This document shows, piece after piece, positions 51,575 to 62,169 of a DNA stretch of 64,000 bases. Source of the DNA: Trichomonas vaginalis G3. Its lineage: Eukaryota; Parabasalia; Trichomonadida; Trichomonadidae. The translations under genes were made by a program, and so were the position numbers. The notes under the pieces are model-generated. The model saw nothing but the letters and a program-made list of their open reading frames with translations. It was not told the origin of the DNA and made no database searches. How positions within the stretch are numbered: the first letter of the stretch is position 1; each line of letters begins with the position of its first letter. The stretch spans positions 25,698,082 to 25,762,081 of the forward strand of contig NC_067207.1 of the NCBI RefSeq assembly GCF_026262505.1, read 5' to 3'.

Positions 51575-52489
51575 ATGTTAGCAACAACTTCACCAAACTC
51601 TTTAGTCATGAATCCAACATCTATGTTAGTAGAAATGAAAAGCTTCATTCCTTCTTCATATACTTTTGAAACAGAAATCCAGAAGATAAAGCAGGAACTT
51701 CTCCAAGGAGATTTAGACTGCACTGCAAAAGATGAAACAAATGAACAGTATCTTTATGAAATGGAGGACATTATTGACCATTTACCCAAATTGCCTGAAA
51801 TCCAACAACAAAAACTAACCATTCCCGAATTTGACGAAATAGAAGTCAAAGCAACTGACTCAGTAGAAATAAAGAAGTTCATACGAAAGGTAAATTATGA
51901 ATTCCTTGGTTTTCATTGCAACCATAAGGTTATGGACAAAGATTGCGACATGGTATATAAGAACATCTCTGACCTTTACAAATCCGAAGAATTTAAGACC
52001 TACGACAACTTTGTTTCATTAGTTGCAAAATGTGTTTGGGAAATAAGAGATAAAGATAGTAGGGGTAAGGTATGGAACGAACAAATAAAACCCGCTATGT
52101 TCGAGATGAAGAGAGCAATTGACGCCTTGGTTGTTTTAGCAGGTAAGGTTTCAGAATATAACGCAAAAATGAATCCGCAATGTTCAAAATGTAAAGCAGC
52201 AATGAGGAAATATAACTACTCCGTCAAAGAGATAGAACGTATGCGAAACGACTATGCTGACTTAAAGAGGGAGGCAGAGAAACCAGCAGAAGATAAAATG
52301 GACATGTTAGAATTTCTGAACAAAAACTATCCAACTGCTGACGATTTCCTTCTATCTGACGTCAAGAAGAAATATAAAGAAACCTTCGGTATCGTTAAAA
52401 CTTTTGACATACTAAAAGAAGAAATAGAAGCTACGAAATTGTTTAGAGTCATGAACCATCGCAACATATACCATGTAAAACGCTTGTAA
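51575..52489 (+). CDS. Polinton: hypothetical 304-residue protein
   Basis: Helical, charged protein (FETEIQKIKQELLQGDLD, VNYEFLGFHCNHKVMDKDC, MNPQCSKCKAAMRKYNYSVK) with scattered Cys that might bind zinc. Preceded by TTTTTATTGTAAGAACATG, a start context shared with the two genes that follow. No family recognised. Confidence 0.55.
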   Translation: MLATTSPNSLVMNPTSMLVEMKSFIPSSYTFETEIQKIKQELLQGDLDCTAKDETNEQYLYEMEDIIDHLPKLPEIQQQKLTIPEFDEIEVKATDSVEIKKFIRKVNYEFLGFHCNHKVMDKDCDMVYKNISDLYKSEEFKTYDNFVSLVAKCVWEIRDKDSRGKVWNEQIKPAMFEMKRAIDALVVLAGKVSEYNAKMNPQCSKCKAAMRKYNYSVKEIERMRNDYADLKREAEKPAEDKMDMLEFLNKNYPTADDFLLSDVKKKYKETFGIVKTFDILKEEIEATKLFRVMNHRNIYHVKRL

Positions 52490-52833
52490 ATAGTTATGTT
52501 AGAAAAGAGGTTAGAAAACATGTTAGATCTAACATTCTAACATAAACATTATTTTTGTCTGATTTACGCTCATTACGATGAAGAAGTCTTGACAAAACAT
52601 GTACGTTCATGTTTGACAAAACATTTACGATGAAATCATGACAAAACATTTACGAAGAAATCATGAAAATTCATGAGGTTAGAAAACATGTTAGAAAACA
52701 TGTTAGATCTAACATTCTAACATAAAATATATTTTTGCTGAAAAATGACCAAATTTCATGAATTTCCTTAAGATAGAAAAAATAAAGTTAGTTTTATTTT
52801 TTTTATTTTTTTATTTTGTATGTAAGAACATAT
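52490..52833. repeat. Polinton spacer with satellite words
   Basis: Heptamer clusters at 52497-52543 and 52677-52722 (both inverted relative to those at 50.6-51 kb) surround CATTACGATGAAGAAGTCTT, GACAAAACATTTACGATGAA and similar words. These are single units of the satellite that fills the 17.74-kb element, in the same orientation as its right arm. Confidence 0.85.
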
Positions 52834-53445
52834 ATGACAAGCACTGAGTTTGAAACAGTTAAAAAGATAGACAATGAGACCAAAATAGTTAGAATAGGTG
52901 ATTTAAACGTAAGATACTCAAAGAAATACAACAAATATTCTTTGTCAGACATTATATCTCCATCTGGAAAGAAAACAAAGGACTGGGTTAGAATTGCTTC
53001 TACTCAGAAAATTTTGACAAGAAATCCTGAGCTTATGATATCGGTAAGATTCTATGGAACTACAGCATATCTTATAGACAAAAGTCTTATACCAGTAGTT
53101 TTGTTCTGGATTGACCCAGTTGTTGGATATAATTTCATAACATATGGTTCATTCGATACGGAACGTTGCAGTGAAGGCTTACTTTACATCGTTCAGAAAC
53201 CGAAGGACTTCAATACAAAGAGATATAAGATAGGAAGAACATTTAATATAAGTAGTAGATATGACTCTACAGTCAATAGAGTTAAGGTTGTGTTTGTAAA
53301 TGATATGAGAGCTGCTGAAACAGAACTGCTTGAAGTTTTTGAGAAAAGGTATGGTGCTCCCACGAAAGGTAAAGAAACGTTTGAAGTAGATGAGATAGAT
53401 AGTGCTATAAAATTATTTGACGAAGTTGCTGAAAAATACATGTAA
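52834..53445 (+). CDS. Polinton: T5orf172/MUG113 (GIY-YIG-like) protein
   Basis: 203 residues from the ATG at 52834. The C-terminal half EGLLYIVQKPKDFNTKRYKI, GRTFNISSRYD, AAETELLEVFEKRYG, FEVDE fits the T5orf172 domain, a GIY-YIG-nuclease relative often joined to KilA-N or BRO modules in large DNA viruses. The N-terminal half is unassigned. Looks whole. Confidence 0.7.
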   Translation: MTSTEFETVKKIDNETKIVRIGDLNVRYSKKYNKYSLSDIISPSGKKTKDWVRIASTQKILTRNPELMISVRFYGTTAYLIDKSLIPVVLFWIDPVVGYNFITYGSFDTERCSEGLLYIVQKPKDFNTKRYKIGRTFNISSRYDSTVNRVKVVFVNDMRAAETELLEVFEKRYGAPTKGKETFEVDEIDSAIKLFDEVAEKYM

Positions 53446-53533
53446 AGCGTTTATTTTTGGTCTTTTATACAAGATAGAAAATAACGCTAATTTTATTTTT
53501 TTTTATTTTTTTATTTTGTATGTAAGAACAGAT

Positions 53534-54061
53534 ATGTCAACAACAGAGAACACAACAACAGTTATAGTCCATGAAGCCATAGATGAAGAATACGAGTGGG
53601 TTCAGTATAACAAACAACTCCGTCTCATTCGTTCGGTCAAAGATGACATGTACCAAATGCAAAGTATTTTGAATACTCTTCGTTCTACAAAGCAAGCATA
53701 TCATTGGTTTGAAAACCAACAGACAAAAGAACTTTTAGAAGAATTTCCTCATATGTTTGCGTCCCTCGGAAAACCGAGGAACGAGATTCCGTACGAAAAT
53801 CGTAAAAATTTGCCAAATGGTTTGAAAGGATATTATGTACATAGACTTCTTGTAAATGCTGTTGCAATGTGGGCTTCACCTCGCTATGCTTGTTATATTT
53901 TCATGATGTTAGATGAAATTCATAGACAAGAACGTGAAGAGCTAGAGAACAAGCTTGAAGCAAAAGACAAAAGCATTCAGAAAAGAATACCACGTTCGGT
54001 ACCAAAAGGAAAGGAAAAGAACTATAAGTATATGATTTATACTGAAGAGAATGGAAAATGA
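53534..54061 (+). CDS. Polinton: KilA-N-domain protein
   Basis: 175 residues. WFENQQTKELLEEFPHMFAS and KGYYVHRLLVNAVAMWASPR, then YACYIFMMLDEIHRQE, form the KilA-N DNA-binding module found in DNA viruses and phages. Charged helical tail. Start at ATG 53534 after the same GTAAGAACA word as its two upstream neighbours. Confidence 0.75.
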   Translation: MSTTENTTTVIVHEAIDEEYEWVQYNKQLRLIRSVKDDMYQMQSILNTLRSTKQAYHWFENQQTKELLEEFPHMFASLGKPRNEIPYENRKNLPNGLKGYYVHRLLVNAVAMWASPRYACYIFMMLDEIHRQEREELENKLEAKDKSIQKRIPRSVPKGKEKNYKYMIYTEENGK

Positions 54062-54360
54062 AGAAGACAGAGATATGGTTATGTTGCATTTAGTCAGAAG
54101 AAACAACAAAAGCTTTTACGACCTTGCTAAGATTTACAAATCTGACAGAAATTGGTTCTATCGCGAAAACTTACCGATTTCAATGACCGAATGAAGATGT
54201 GAAACAAATAGTTCAAGATACGTTACTCAAACACACTATGATATTAAAGGTTGTACAATACTACATTCAAAGAAGATTTGCCGCTACTGAAAGAAAAAAT
54301 AACAGAGTATTTTGACAACTTTCAAACAAGTAGGGTAGATGAACCATTTATTTTTCAAGC
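54062..54360. other. Polinton: spacer with decayed coding traces
   Basis: Traces of a former frame on the plus strand but no gene can be supported. Confidence 0.35.
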
Positions 54361-55232
54361 TTGACTTTTTACAATTTGAACTTTGTTCGCGTAGATATGA
54401 ATTCTGAAAGAAGTATGAGGGTCTTGTATGACTTTGTACTTCTCCCATAGTTCATGTCTGTCAAACTTACCTGCCATGGACTCTTTCATAAGTTCCATGA
54501 AATCGTCTTCGGACAATCCGGGGAAAAGTATGATATCAGTAAGTATTCTCTTTACATCCTTACTTAAACTCTTTGCTGTCTGTACACAAATGACAACAGA
54601 GATGTTTAAAGTGTCTGAGCTTCTTAAGAATTCGACACATGTTCTTGTTCTCTGTTCTTTAACAAAGGATGAGAAGCAAAGTCATCTAAGATAAGAAGAC
54701 ATCTATGAGGGTAAGTCTTCCAATCGTAAGATTGCAATTTTCTTCGAAATGTATTCTATCTCTTTCTGTTTGTTTCTGAAGTGTTTCTTCTCTAATATTC
54801 TCTGCATTTCCTCATTTGGTCTTTAAACTTAGAATTGACATACTCATTTATAGCATTATACTTCAAAACTCTTCTTTGGTACTTCTTTATCCAATCTAAC
54901 AACTCAGTATCCTTTATACATACTAACTTAGACTTCTTTATAATATCTTTGAACGAATTGACGGTTTGGTCAAATTGACCAGAAGTACTACAAATGACAA
55001 CTAACTCATAGAATGGGTTCTTCTCATCTAGTTCTTGTTGTTGTGCAGCCATTTTAAGATAAGTGAAAGTCTTGCCCGACCCAGGTGGTGCGATTAGACC
55101 TGTTATACCATTCTGAGCAAATAAGAACTTGTCATGTATAGGCTTTATCTGAGCATTTTCTAACTTCCTCTTGTTCTTGTTTAAAACATTCTCAAATTTC
55201 TTGTCAATGTCAGCAAACTTTTTTTCTAACAT
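54361..55232 (-). pseudogene. Polinton: FtsK/A32-like packaging ATPase, broken
   Basis: A Walker A motif is clear in GITGLIAPPGSGKTFTYLKM, and a helical NMLEKKFADIDKKFENVL leader precedes it. This enzyme drives genome packaging in Polintons and their virus relatives. Broken, roughly one or two breaks. Confidence 0.75.
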
Positions 55233-55268
55233 ATTTTTAGAAAAATTAAAAATTTTATCTTTTAGGAA

Positions 55269-55748
55269 ATGTCTAGCGATTTCGCTATCTATATTCGAGA
55301 CAAGCTTTTCGACAGCAAAACATCTGTAGACCATAAAATCTTACATAGTGTAAACAAGAAAGGTGAATTTGTTCTAAAGTTCTGTTTCTGGGAATATGAC
55401 AAGAACCATAAAACATTAAGCAGAGAAGTCTTTAAGTTTGTCAATGACAGACTTGTTGACAGAGATGACGCCGATTGGAAAGATGAAGTCCAACAAAAGT
55501 TCTTAGAATGCAAAGAAGACACATGCGCTGTTCTTGAAGATGAAATAGAAAACAGAATAGAAGAGCTATTAAAGGACAAAGACCTTTTACAAAAATATGG
55601 TTCTGAGAAGTTTGACATAACTCCACCAGAGAAGAAGAAGAAGAAAGAAAAGAAAGAGAAAAAAGTAGAAGAGAAGAAAGAAAAGAAAGTAGAAGAAAAG
55701 AAGAAAGAACCTGAACCAGTTCCAGAGAAGGGGAGATATGACATGTAA
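55269..55748 (+). CDS. Polinton: hypothetical protein with Lys/Glu tail
   Basis: 159 residues: SSDFAIYIRDKLFDSKTSVD, KFCFWEYDKNHKTLSREVF, then a highly charged KKKEKKEKKVEEKK tail. Divergent from the ATPase gene with a 36-base gap. No family recognised. Confidence 0.55.
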   Translation: MSSDFAIYIRDKLFDSKTSVDHKILHSVNKKGEFVLKFCFWEYDKNHKTLSREVFKFVNDRLVDRDDADWKDEVQQKFLECKEDTCAVLEDEIENRIEELLKDKDLLQKYGSEKFDITPPEKKKKKEKKEKKVEEKKEKKVEEKKKEPEPVPEKGRYDM

Positions 55749-55764
55749 AAATAAAATTTTATTT

Positions 55765-56184
55765 TTAGAACATTTCTGGGTCAATGTCAATGTTCTCTTC
55801 CTCTTTAGGAGCAAACACTGGCTTAGACTCTAAAATCTTTTTACCCAATTTACCTTGAACTTCAACTATCCTAGACTCATAATATTCATAGTCGTCTGTC
55901 TTCTTTGGTTCATAAGGTATAACAAGTTTGTATGCTTTGCCTTCTTCGAGTTTTGAGAACTTTCTGTCAAAATTTTCTTTGACTGTTAACAAACCTTCTA
56001 TGTCTAAGTCTTCAAATTTCGCACCATTTTTAGTCACAATAGCAAACTTAACTGGTTCGATGTTCCAAACTTTGTCAAATGTAGACTTTTCAAAATTGTA
56101 GAAGTAAACATTCAAATATGCGAATGGAGCTAACTTATCTTTGACTTCTGTCATGTACTTGTTTACTGAGATGAATTTTGCCAT
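55765..56184 (-). CDS. Polinton: hypothetical 139-residue protein
   Basis: MAKFISVNKYMTEVKDKLAP start, strand-rich middle (AKFEDLDIEGLLTVKENFD, KAYKLVIPYEPKKTDDYEYY), acidic end. Possibly a single-strand DNA-binding type fold, but this is a guess from composition and its position next to the helicase. Confidence 0.5.
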   Translation of the reverse strand: MAKFISVNKYMTEVKDKLAPFAYLNVYFYNFEKSTFDKVWNIEPVKFAIVTKNGAKFEDLDIEGLLTVKENFDRKFSKLEEGKAYKLVIPYEPKKTDDYEYYESRIVEVQGKLGKKILESKPVFAPKEEENIDIDPEMF

Positions 56185-56221
56185 CTTTTCTATCGGATAA
56201 AAAAAATATTTTTTTTAAAAT

Positions 56222-57460
56222 TTACTCAGAAAAATTTTTCTTTGTATATACACCATTCTGAACATCTAAAAGATTTTTGACATTTGCCAAGAATGTTCGT
56301 TTAGACGCTGTCATATAACCATACTCTTGACAATATTGTTTATATTCATCGTACAATGACCTTTCATCTAAACACTCAAAGTTAGTCTCATCTATAAACA
56401 GTTCATATACACTCTTGTTTGCTTCTAACAATGTTTGTCTCTCTTCGGTATGTGGAATTTGTCTTGGATTGAACTTAGAAATATCTAATGTCATAAAATA
56501 TGAGAACAAGTGGTTGTAAAAGTCAGATGTCAAAGTTTCTGCTAAGTCGTCAAAATATTCTGTATCTTGCATATGAGAATCTGACGTTCTGACAACTACA
56601 TATCTTCTGTCAGAACTTTCTAATTTCATCGGAACAGCATTGTTTGAAACCATAATGAAGTTTGCAACATTTTCACAAACTCTTTGGTCTTTATATTTTC
56701 TTTCAACAACTCCAACTTTGTCTGTTATAAGACTCTTTAAAGCATCTGAGTTCAAAACTTTTGTTGTATCTATACTTTGAAGTTCGTTACATACTATAAG
56801 TTTCATATTCTCTATTGAGGAGTTAAATTTACCGCAGATGTTTTCTATGTTTGTCATATTAGGGTTCGAATAGCCCTCTAACAGTTTGCATAAGATATCT
56901 GTAAAGAATGTGTTCTTACCTGTTCCTTGTTTTCCAATTATAATGAGAGCAGTTTCATTTTTAGCACTTGGATGTTGTAAGATGTTTGCAAACCAACATA
57001 AGATATACTCATAGACTCTTTCGTTTCCATTGCATATAATTTCTTTGACATGGTCTAACCAAGCTTCTATAATATTTTCTTTCCATTCTACTTGTTCGTA
57101 TTTATATCCAGTGAAGATAGAATAGAAGTTTGGAGAAGGTGTATAGAACTTTATACCTCGAACTGAAAAATCTTCTAACTTTGACAATAAGATATCCCAA
57201 GCATCTAACATCTTCATGCCAACTTGTACGACTTTTATTTTCTTAAGTTTCTGTTTACATTCTTGTTCTGAAACTATGGTTGCTCTTGGTTTGTTAAAGA
57301 CAACATCCCATTCTTTCATAACATAACATTCTGGGGCAGAGTCAACATAAATGACTAAACGTTTCAAATTCTCGACTGCTTTGTTATAGTCTCTAAATGG
57401 ACACATATTTCTGAACGCTTGGAAGTCATAAAAATCTGAAACGTCTATTTCTGTACATTT
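56222..57460 (-). CDS. Polinton: SF3 (D5-like) helicase
   Basis: LIIIGKQGTGKNTFFTDIL is a Walker A, KLIVCNELQSI a Walker B-like strand, and NFIMVSNNAVPMKLESSDRR the SF3 C motif followed by the Arg finger region. Long open frame of at least 394 codons. Such helicases, often fused to a primase, support element replication. Confidence 0.8.
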   Translation of the reverse strand, partial: KCTEIDVSDFYDFQAFRNMCPFRDYNKAVENLKRLVIYVDSAPECYVMKEWDVVFNKPRATIVSEQECKQKLKKIKVVQVGMKMLDAWDILLSKLEDFSVRGIKFYTPSPNFYSIFTGYKYEQVEWKENIIEAWLDHVKEIICNGNERVYEYILCWFANILQHPSAKNETALIIIGKQGTGKNTFFTDILCKLLEGYSNPNMTNIENICGKFNSSIENMKLIVCNELQSIDTTKVLNSDALKSLITDKVGVVERKYKDQRVCENVANFIMVSNNAVPMKLESSDRRYVVVRTSDSHMQDTEYFDDLAETLTSDFYNHLFSYFMTLDISKFNPRQIPHTEERQTLLEANKSVYELFIDETNFECLDERSLYDEYKQYCQEYGYMTASKRTFLANVKNLLDVQNGVYTKKNFSE

Positions 57461-57485
57461 TTATAAAAATAAAAAAATATTTTTT

Positions 57486-58291
57486 TTATTCTTGACTTTG
57501 TTGTTGCATTTGTTCCATTTGTTGCATTTGTTGTTCTTGAGCTATTTGTTGTTGAAGTTGTTCTTGTAGTACAATACTTTCACCAGTTGCATCTTCCAAT
57601 TCGAAACTTTCTGCCGTCATTGACAAATACATAGGACATAAAAGTTTTACAGGAACAAAGTTTGCGTCAACTAAGGTTAAGTTTATGTTTGCTAAAGTGT
57701 TTGAGTTTACTAAAGCTGAAAACTCTGCATTCGAATGAACAATAGGCAAACCAGCAGAGAAAGTGTTGTTTATACGCATGAGTATCTTTTGGTCATAGTA
57801 GTTTCTGTCGACATTCGAATAGCACTTTGAACCTAAGTTTGAAACAATATATAAAATAGGTGTACTTAAAGTCAATGAACAGACAAACCTTGTATGACAC
57901 CTTTTCCTGTTATAGGAAAACTGTTGTAGTAAAAACCAGATATAAGTTTTGTATTATAGCTCATATCGTTTATAGTAAACTCAGTCGGACATCCAAACAT
58001 AATGAAACCTGCTCTAGTTGCAGCACATGTTACATCCGTCCTTAAAGTATTAAATAAGTCAACAAAACCTGTTGGTGGTATATCTGAGTAAGTATCTTCA
58101 AAGAAGTATTTTTTACCATTCACAACAACAAAGTCTTCTGGTGTCAAAAGAGCAAAACAGGCTTTAGTCGTCATCGTGTTTAAAGTTAGTTTACAATATC
58201 GTCCTTGAGGACTTTGTAAGTTTGTTGTTATAGAATTATATGACTCAGGGTTTTTAGTCGTAATAGTATAAACCACTATGTCTTCTGCCAT
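57486..58291 (-). pseudogene. Polinton: putative minor capsid (penton-like) gene, broken
   Basis: Beta-rich sequence starting MAEDIVVYTITTKNPESYN and, near its other end, NLTLVDANFVPVKLLCPMYL with a Gln-rich tail. Placement two genes before the capsid region and strand-rich composition suggest the single-jelly-roll minor capsid protein. Weakly supported. Broken, about one break. Confidence 0.45.
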
Positions 58292-58295
58292 TTAC

Positions 58296-58877
58296 TTAGC
58301 AAGTAAATTTTAATGAAATGTTGTGGTCGTCAAATATTTTTATGACGTCTGGGAAACTATACTTTAAGTTCAACGTTTCACCTCCTTTCATAACGTATAT
58401 CTTGTCAATGACATTATATGAAACACCACAGCAACTAATGTCGGGTTCTATTTCTTTGATGTTTATATCGTCTGCCTCTGTCAAAAGTTTCAATAGTTCT
58501 TTCAAAACTTCATGAGGTGCAATGACATATGAGTTCACTTTTACAGGGTTGTGCTCAACCAAGTTTAACATTATACCCAAAGCCTGACAAATCTTCTCCT
58601 GAGTTTTAAGTTTGTCTTTAAGTTGTTGGTAGTCGTTTCGAATATCTGCAACAGAACTTAAGTCTCTGCTAACTTCAGGGTATGTTGGTTGTTCTTTTAC
58701 AGGAACTATTGTTATACCATCTTCGTCTTCGTATGGTTTCCCCACTTCAACATCTCTTTCTTTGACATTGACAACAACACTTTGACTGTTTGTTTGAGTT
58801 GGTGAATTTAACTTCACATCTGCCATCGCCATTAAACCTTTTGAAACACTTACGCTTCTATTTTTCGGAAATGACAT
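58296..58877 (-). CDS. Polinton: hypothetical 193-residue protein
   Basis: MSFPKNRSVSVSKGLMAMAD start, DLSSVADIRNDYQQLKDKLK coiled-coil middle, and a beta-rich C-terminus. Divergent from a small plus-strand gene at 58897 with TTTTTACTTAGAATAAAAAG between. No family recognised. Confidence 0.5.
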   Translation of the reverse strand: MSFPKNRSVSVSKGLMAMADVKLNSPTQTNSQSVVVNVKERDVEVGKPYEDEDGITIVPVKEQPTYPEVSRDLSSVADIRNDYQQLKDKLKTQEKICQALGIMLNLVEHNPVKVNSYVIAPHEVLKELLKLLTEADDINIKEIEPDISCCGVSYNVIDKIYVMKGGETLNLKYSFPDVIKIFDDHNISLKFTC

Positions 58878-58896
58878 TTTTACTTAGAATAAAAAG

Positions 58897-59220
58897 ATGG
58901 ACGTATTTGAGTATCTCTTCGAATTGAAGCAAAACAAAGTTTACACACACAAACAATACAAGTTCATTGACAGAGTAGTTCTTTACACAAACAATGGAAA
59001 ATGTTATAGAATAGCAGTCTTTGCTGAACCAAATATTTTCATAAAGCAAAGAAAGTTGGTATAACCGAGATGGTGAAGTTCTTGAAGCAGACAAAAATAT
59101 AACAACAAAACTGACCGATATTTCTAAAGGTAAGTTTATAATACAATATTATATCAAAACTGGCGTACTGTCAATATTTGACGGAGAGGAAAGTCAGTTC
59201 AAGAACAACTTACTGACCTG
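58897..59220 (+). pseudogene. Polinton: small gene, broken
   Basis: Starts MDVFEYLFELKQNKVYTHKQ. Broken, about one break. No family recognised. Confidence 0.4.
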
Positions 59221-60820
59221 CTGCCAAAATCTGCTCGATGGAAACTGTCGTTATGCCAATCTGAGGAGCCCCAGCAGGTTTCATCGAACGAATTTTCAAA
59301 AGAGCATCTTCCGTGAAAAGTGCTATTGGTTTTGTAAACTTCTTTGCTCTCAGTTCATCTGGACCGTCTCTGTCACCAGTATATTGTATTTGAACTGTAC
59401 CAACAGTTGAAATACCACCCATAAAGTCTTCTGAGTCAGCAAATGGAATGCCAAGCCAAAAGTTTGAACGGTCTCCATTTGTATATTGAGTTTTTTGACC
59501 TCCTGTATGAGTCCATACTTTCACATATGGCATAATAGAACTTTGCATTTCAGGGTTAATGGTTGTTTGTGAAGTTGTTGTTAAAGTTCATAGCATCTAA
59601 TGTCAAGTTGTATGACCTCATATCCTCAACTGTAGAATATTCTTCTCTTGGATAGTATTTGCCATCTATGTTTATATGGTATTTAATACCAGGGTTGTTA
59701 GAAGCAAGAATAGTCATTTATAGTTCGTCTGAACAGTACAAACATAGTATCTGCATGTTTCATTGCAGTTGTTAAAGCAATATCTGTTCTTGCACCTGGG
59801 TCAGCACTTTGGTTTCCAACTTCACCTGCAAAGTCTTTGACAGATATTTGGTGTATAGGGAACATAAGTGGAACTGCAATATATTTGGCAGCTAAAGCAT
59901 TTGAAATATCTGGGTCCAACATATAGACTGCAAGTCTGCTTTTCTATTCTCTTGCATTCAAATTTTTCGCATGTGAACTTAACTGGGTCCCAAGCATCTC
60001 CAGAGCATTGAAATAATAGTTTACTTCAGTGTTGAGGTTTGAGAAACCAAAGTCTAAGTCAACTTTGTTTTTGCAAAAGTCGGCGAATGACATTTTATTT
60101 GTTCCCACTACTTCTGTAAGAGTGAATGGGTCTTGTGTTGGTGCAATGACTAAGTTATTTTTGCTTGGAGTAAGTTTCAATAGAAATTTTTCCTGCCCAG
60201 TTTGGCAAGTATCTTAAAAACCTGAAGATGAGGAAAGATGACAAAGGAACTCTAAGTTTCAATTTTACTTTGGTTACTGCTGCTGCAGTTTGTCCAGAAA
60301 GGTTAACATAAACTCCTGGAACGTTAGGGTCAAGTCTTCTTATTTTCTCAATAGTTGCATACTGGTCTGTTTGTTCTCTAGCTTGTGGTTGTACTGAGTT
60401 TCTCAAAGCGAACCATTCATAGTTTGCCCATGTTACTGTTTGAACTAAGTCAGAGTTAGAATATATCTTATATCCCATGAAAACTTCTGGAGCATATTGG
60501 TATCCGACATAGAAAATTCCATTGCAACCTTTCTTGTCAGACAACTTGGCAGAAGGTTTTATTTCAATGTCTTGTTCCACGTATAAGAAAGAGTTGTCAA
60601 TAGAAATTATATGAAACCTGTCGCATGCAATATCTACTGTTGTTGAAGAACCTTCTCCAAACTCACCTACGTTTCCATAAGAAACAGCAGTTGTATATTC
60701 GTAAGTTCCAGGAACTATTTCTGACCTTCTAATGGCATTGTCGCATTCGTTATACCATTCGGAAACATTTCCGTTCATTGCATCCAAAACTGTTGGCGTT
60801 ATATTCTGAGCGGCGTACAT
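59210..60820 (-). pseudogene. Polinton: major capsid protein gene, broken
   Basis: Begins MYAAQNITPTVLDAMNGNVS and includes SFLYVEQDIEIKPSAKLSD, FYVGYQYAPEVFMGYKIYS and RFLRYLPNWAGKISIETY, consistent with the double-jelly-roll capsid protein of Polintons. Size and position fit. Broken, several breaks. Confidence 0.65.
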
Positions 60821-60867
60821 TTCATATGGGTAAAAATATAGAATAGTTGGATTTATGTGTCATAATA

Positions 60868-62169
60868 TAGGGTGTCCAAAGGTGCGTTTAGCACAGCGCT
60901 CTATATGAGACTATTAAAGGAGATATATGCTGATTATAAATATATAATAAAAAATATGAATATATGTATATGATGAGTATGTTGTATTTTGGCGCCATGC
61001 CGGGATATAAAATGAATTTTGAGACAAGAGGCGGTTTCGCGGGAAATTTTGGCGGGATTTTTTTCATTTTTTTAATGAATCATAAAGAAAACATCCTCGC
61101 TCTTGCAAAAAAATGCAAAGACTGTAAAAAATCTACGAGACATTGGTAAAATGCTTCGGTATGGATGCTCCTAGCTATTCCACTGTAACGTATCATGTTA
61201 GGATGTATCACTTCATGAACAAAAAAGGCGCCCATTAAAAATTGACAAAAATTGCCGGATCAAAGAAAAATCAAAGCAATTCTTCAAGCGCTAGATGAAG
61301 ACCCAAGAGCATCACTCAGAAGGATAGAGGAGATGACAAAGATACCACGTACAACAGTCAGTTATTATCTGCACAATTATTTGAACTACAAACTAGCGTA
61401 TACACGTTGGGTTCCGCACAACCTTAATTCAGTTCAAAAAAAATCTAGAGTCCAATCTTCGAAAAGAGCTCCTCTCTATATTGCGTGCGTATCAATCCAA
61501 GAAGTTTCGCTTTTTAGTAACAGGGGACGAGTCTTGGTTTCAATATGCAACAGAAGCCAAAATCATGTGGATCCCGAAGGATGAAAATCCGCAAACATTC
61601 CCGAAGAAAAAAATTGACACACCAATGATTATGTTGTCGGTTTTTTGGGGCGTGAATGGCATCATCGCAATTGATATTCTTCAAAAACCTAATACGATGA
61701 ATGCTCAGTATCTAATTGACAATGTTCTTACTCAAATTATCAATTCTGATGAGTTTGAGAAATCCAAACAACAAAAACAAAAGTTTGCAATTCATTTTGA
61801 TAATTCAAGAGTTCACAAAAGTCATAAGGTAATGAATTACTTGGTGGAAAACAATGTCAAAGTTGTTCCAAACTCAATTTATTCACCTGATATTGCACCC
61901 TCTGACTTTTATTTATTCGGCACGCTAAAAAAGAGAGCTGAAGGACGCGAATTCGCGAGTCCAGATGATCTTGAAAATTTTGTAAGAGAGCAATTTGAGC
62001 AATTTTCTCATGATGATTTAAAGCGTGTCTTTCAAGCCTGGATCGATCGTTGCGAACGCGTGATTGAATCCAATGGTGATTATATTTAAATAAACTTTAT
62101 ATATATGTAACTTGTTTATTTCTATTCGCAGTATTCAGGTTTGTGCTAAACACACCTTTGGACACCCTA
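60868..62169 (+). mobile_element. Mariner (Tvmar type) inserted in the Polinton
   Basis: About 1.3 kb. Inverted repeats of about 28 bp: TAGGGTGTCCAAAGGTGCGT at the left and the same with one change (TGCGT to TGTGT) at the right, continuing TTAGCACA. TA flanks at both ends. Encodes a DD34D transposase on the plus strand. It landed at the 3' end of the large minus-strand Polinton gene. Confidence 0.92.
61252..62089 (+). pseudogene. Mariner transposase, frameshifted
   Basis: N-terminal helix-turn-helix IKAILQALDEDPRASLRRIE and MTKIPRTTVSYYLH, then the DDE core: FLVTGDESWF (first Asp), FAIHFDNSRVHKS (second), and YSPDIAPSDFYLFG with 34 residues between the last two Asp, i.e. DD34D. A one-base frame change lies in the AAAA run near 61464, where SSK(E)LLSILRAYQ would be expected. 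The region before 61252 has further stops and shifts and no clean start. So this copy cannot make a full transposase. Confidence 0.9.
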
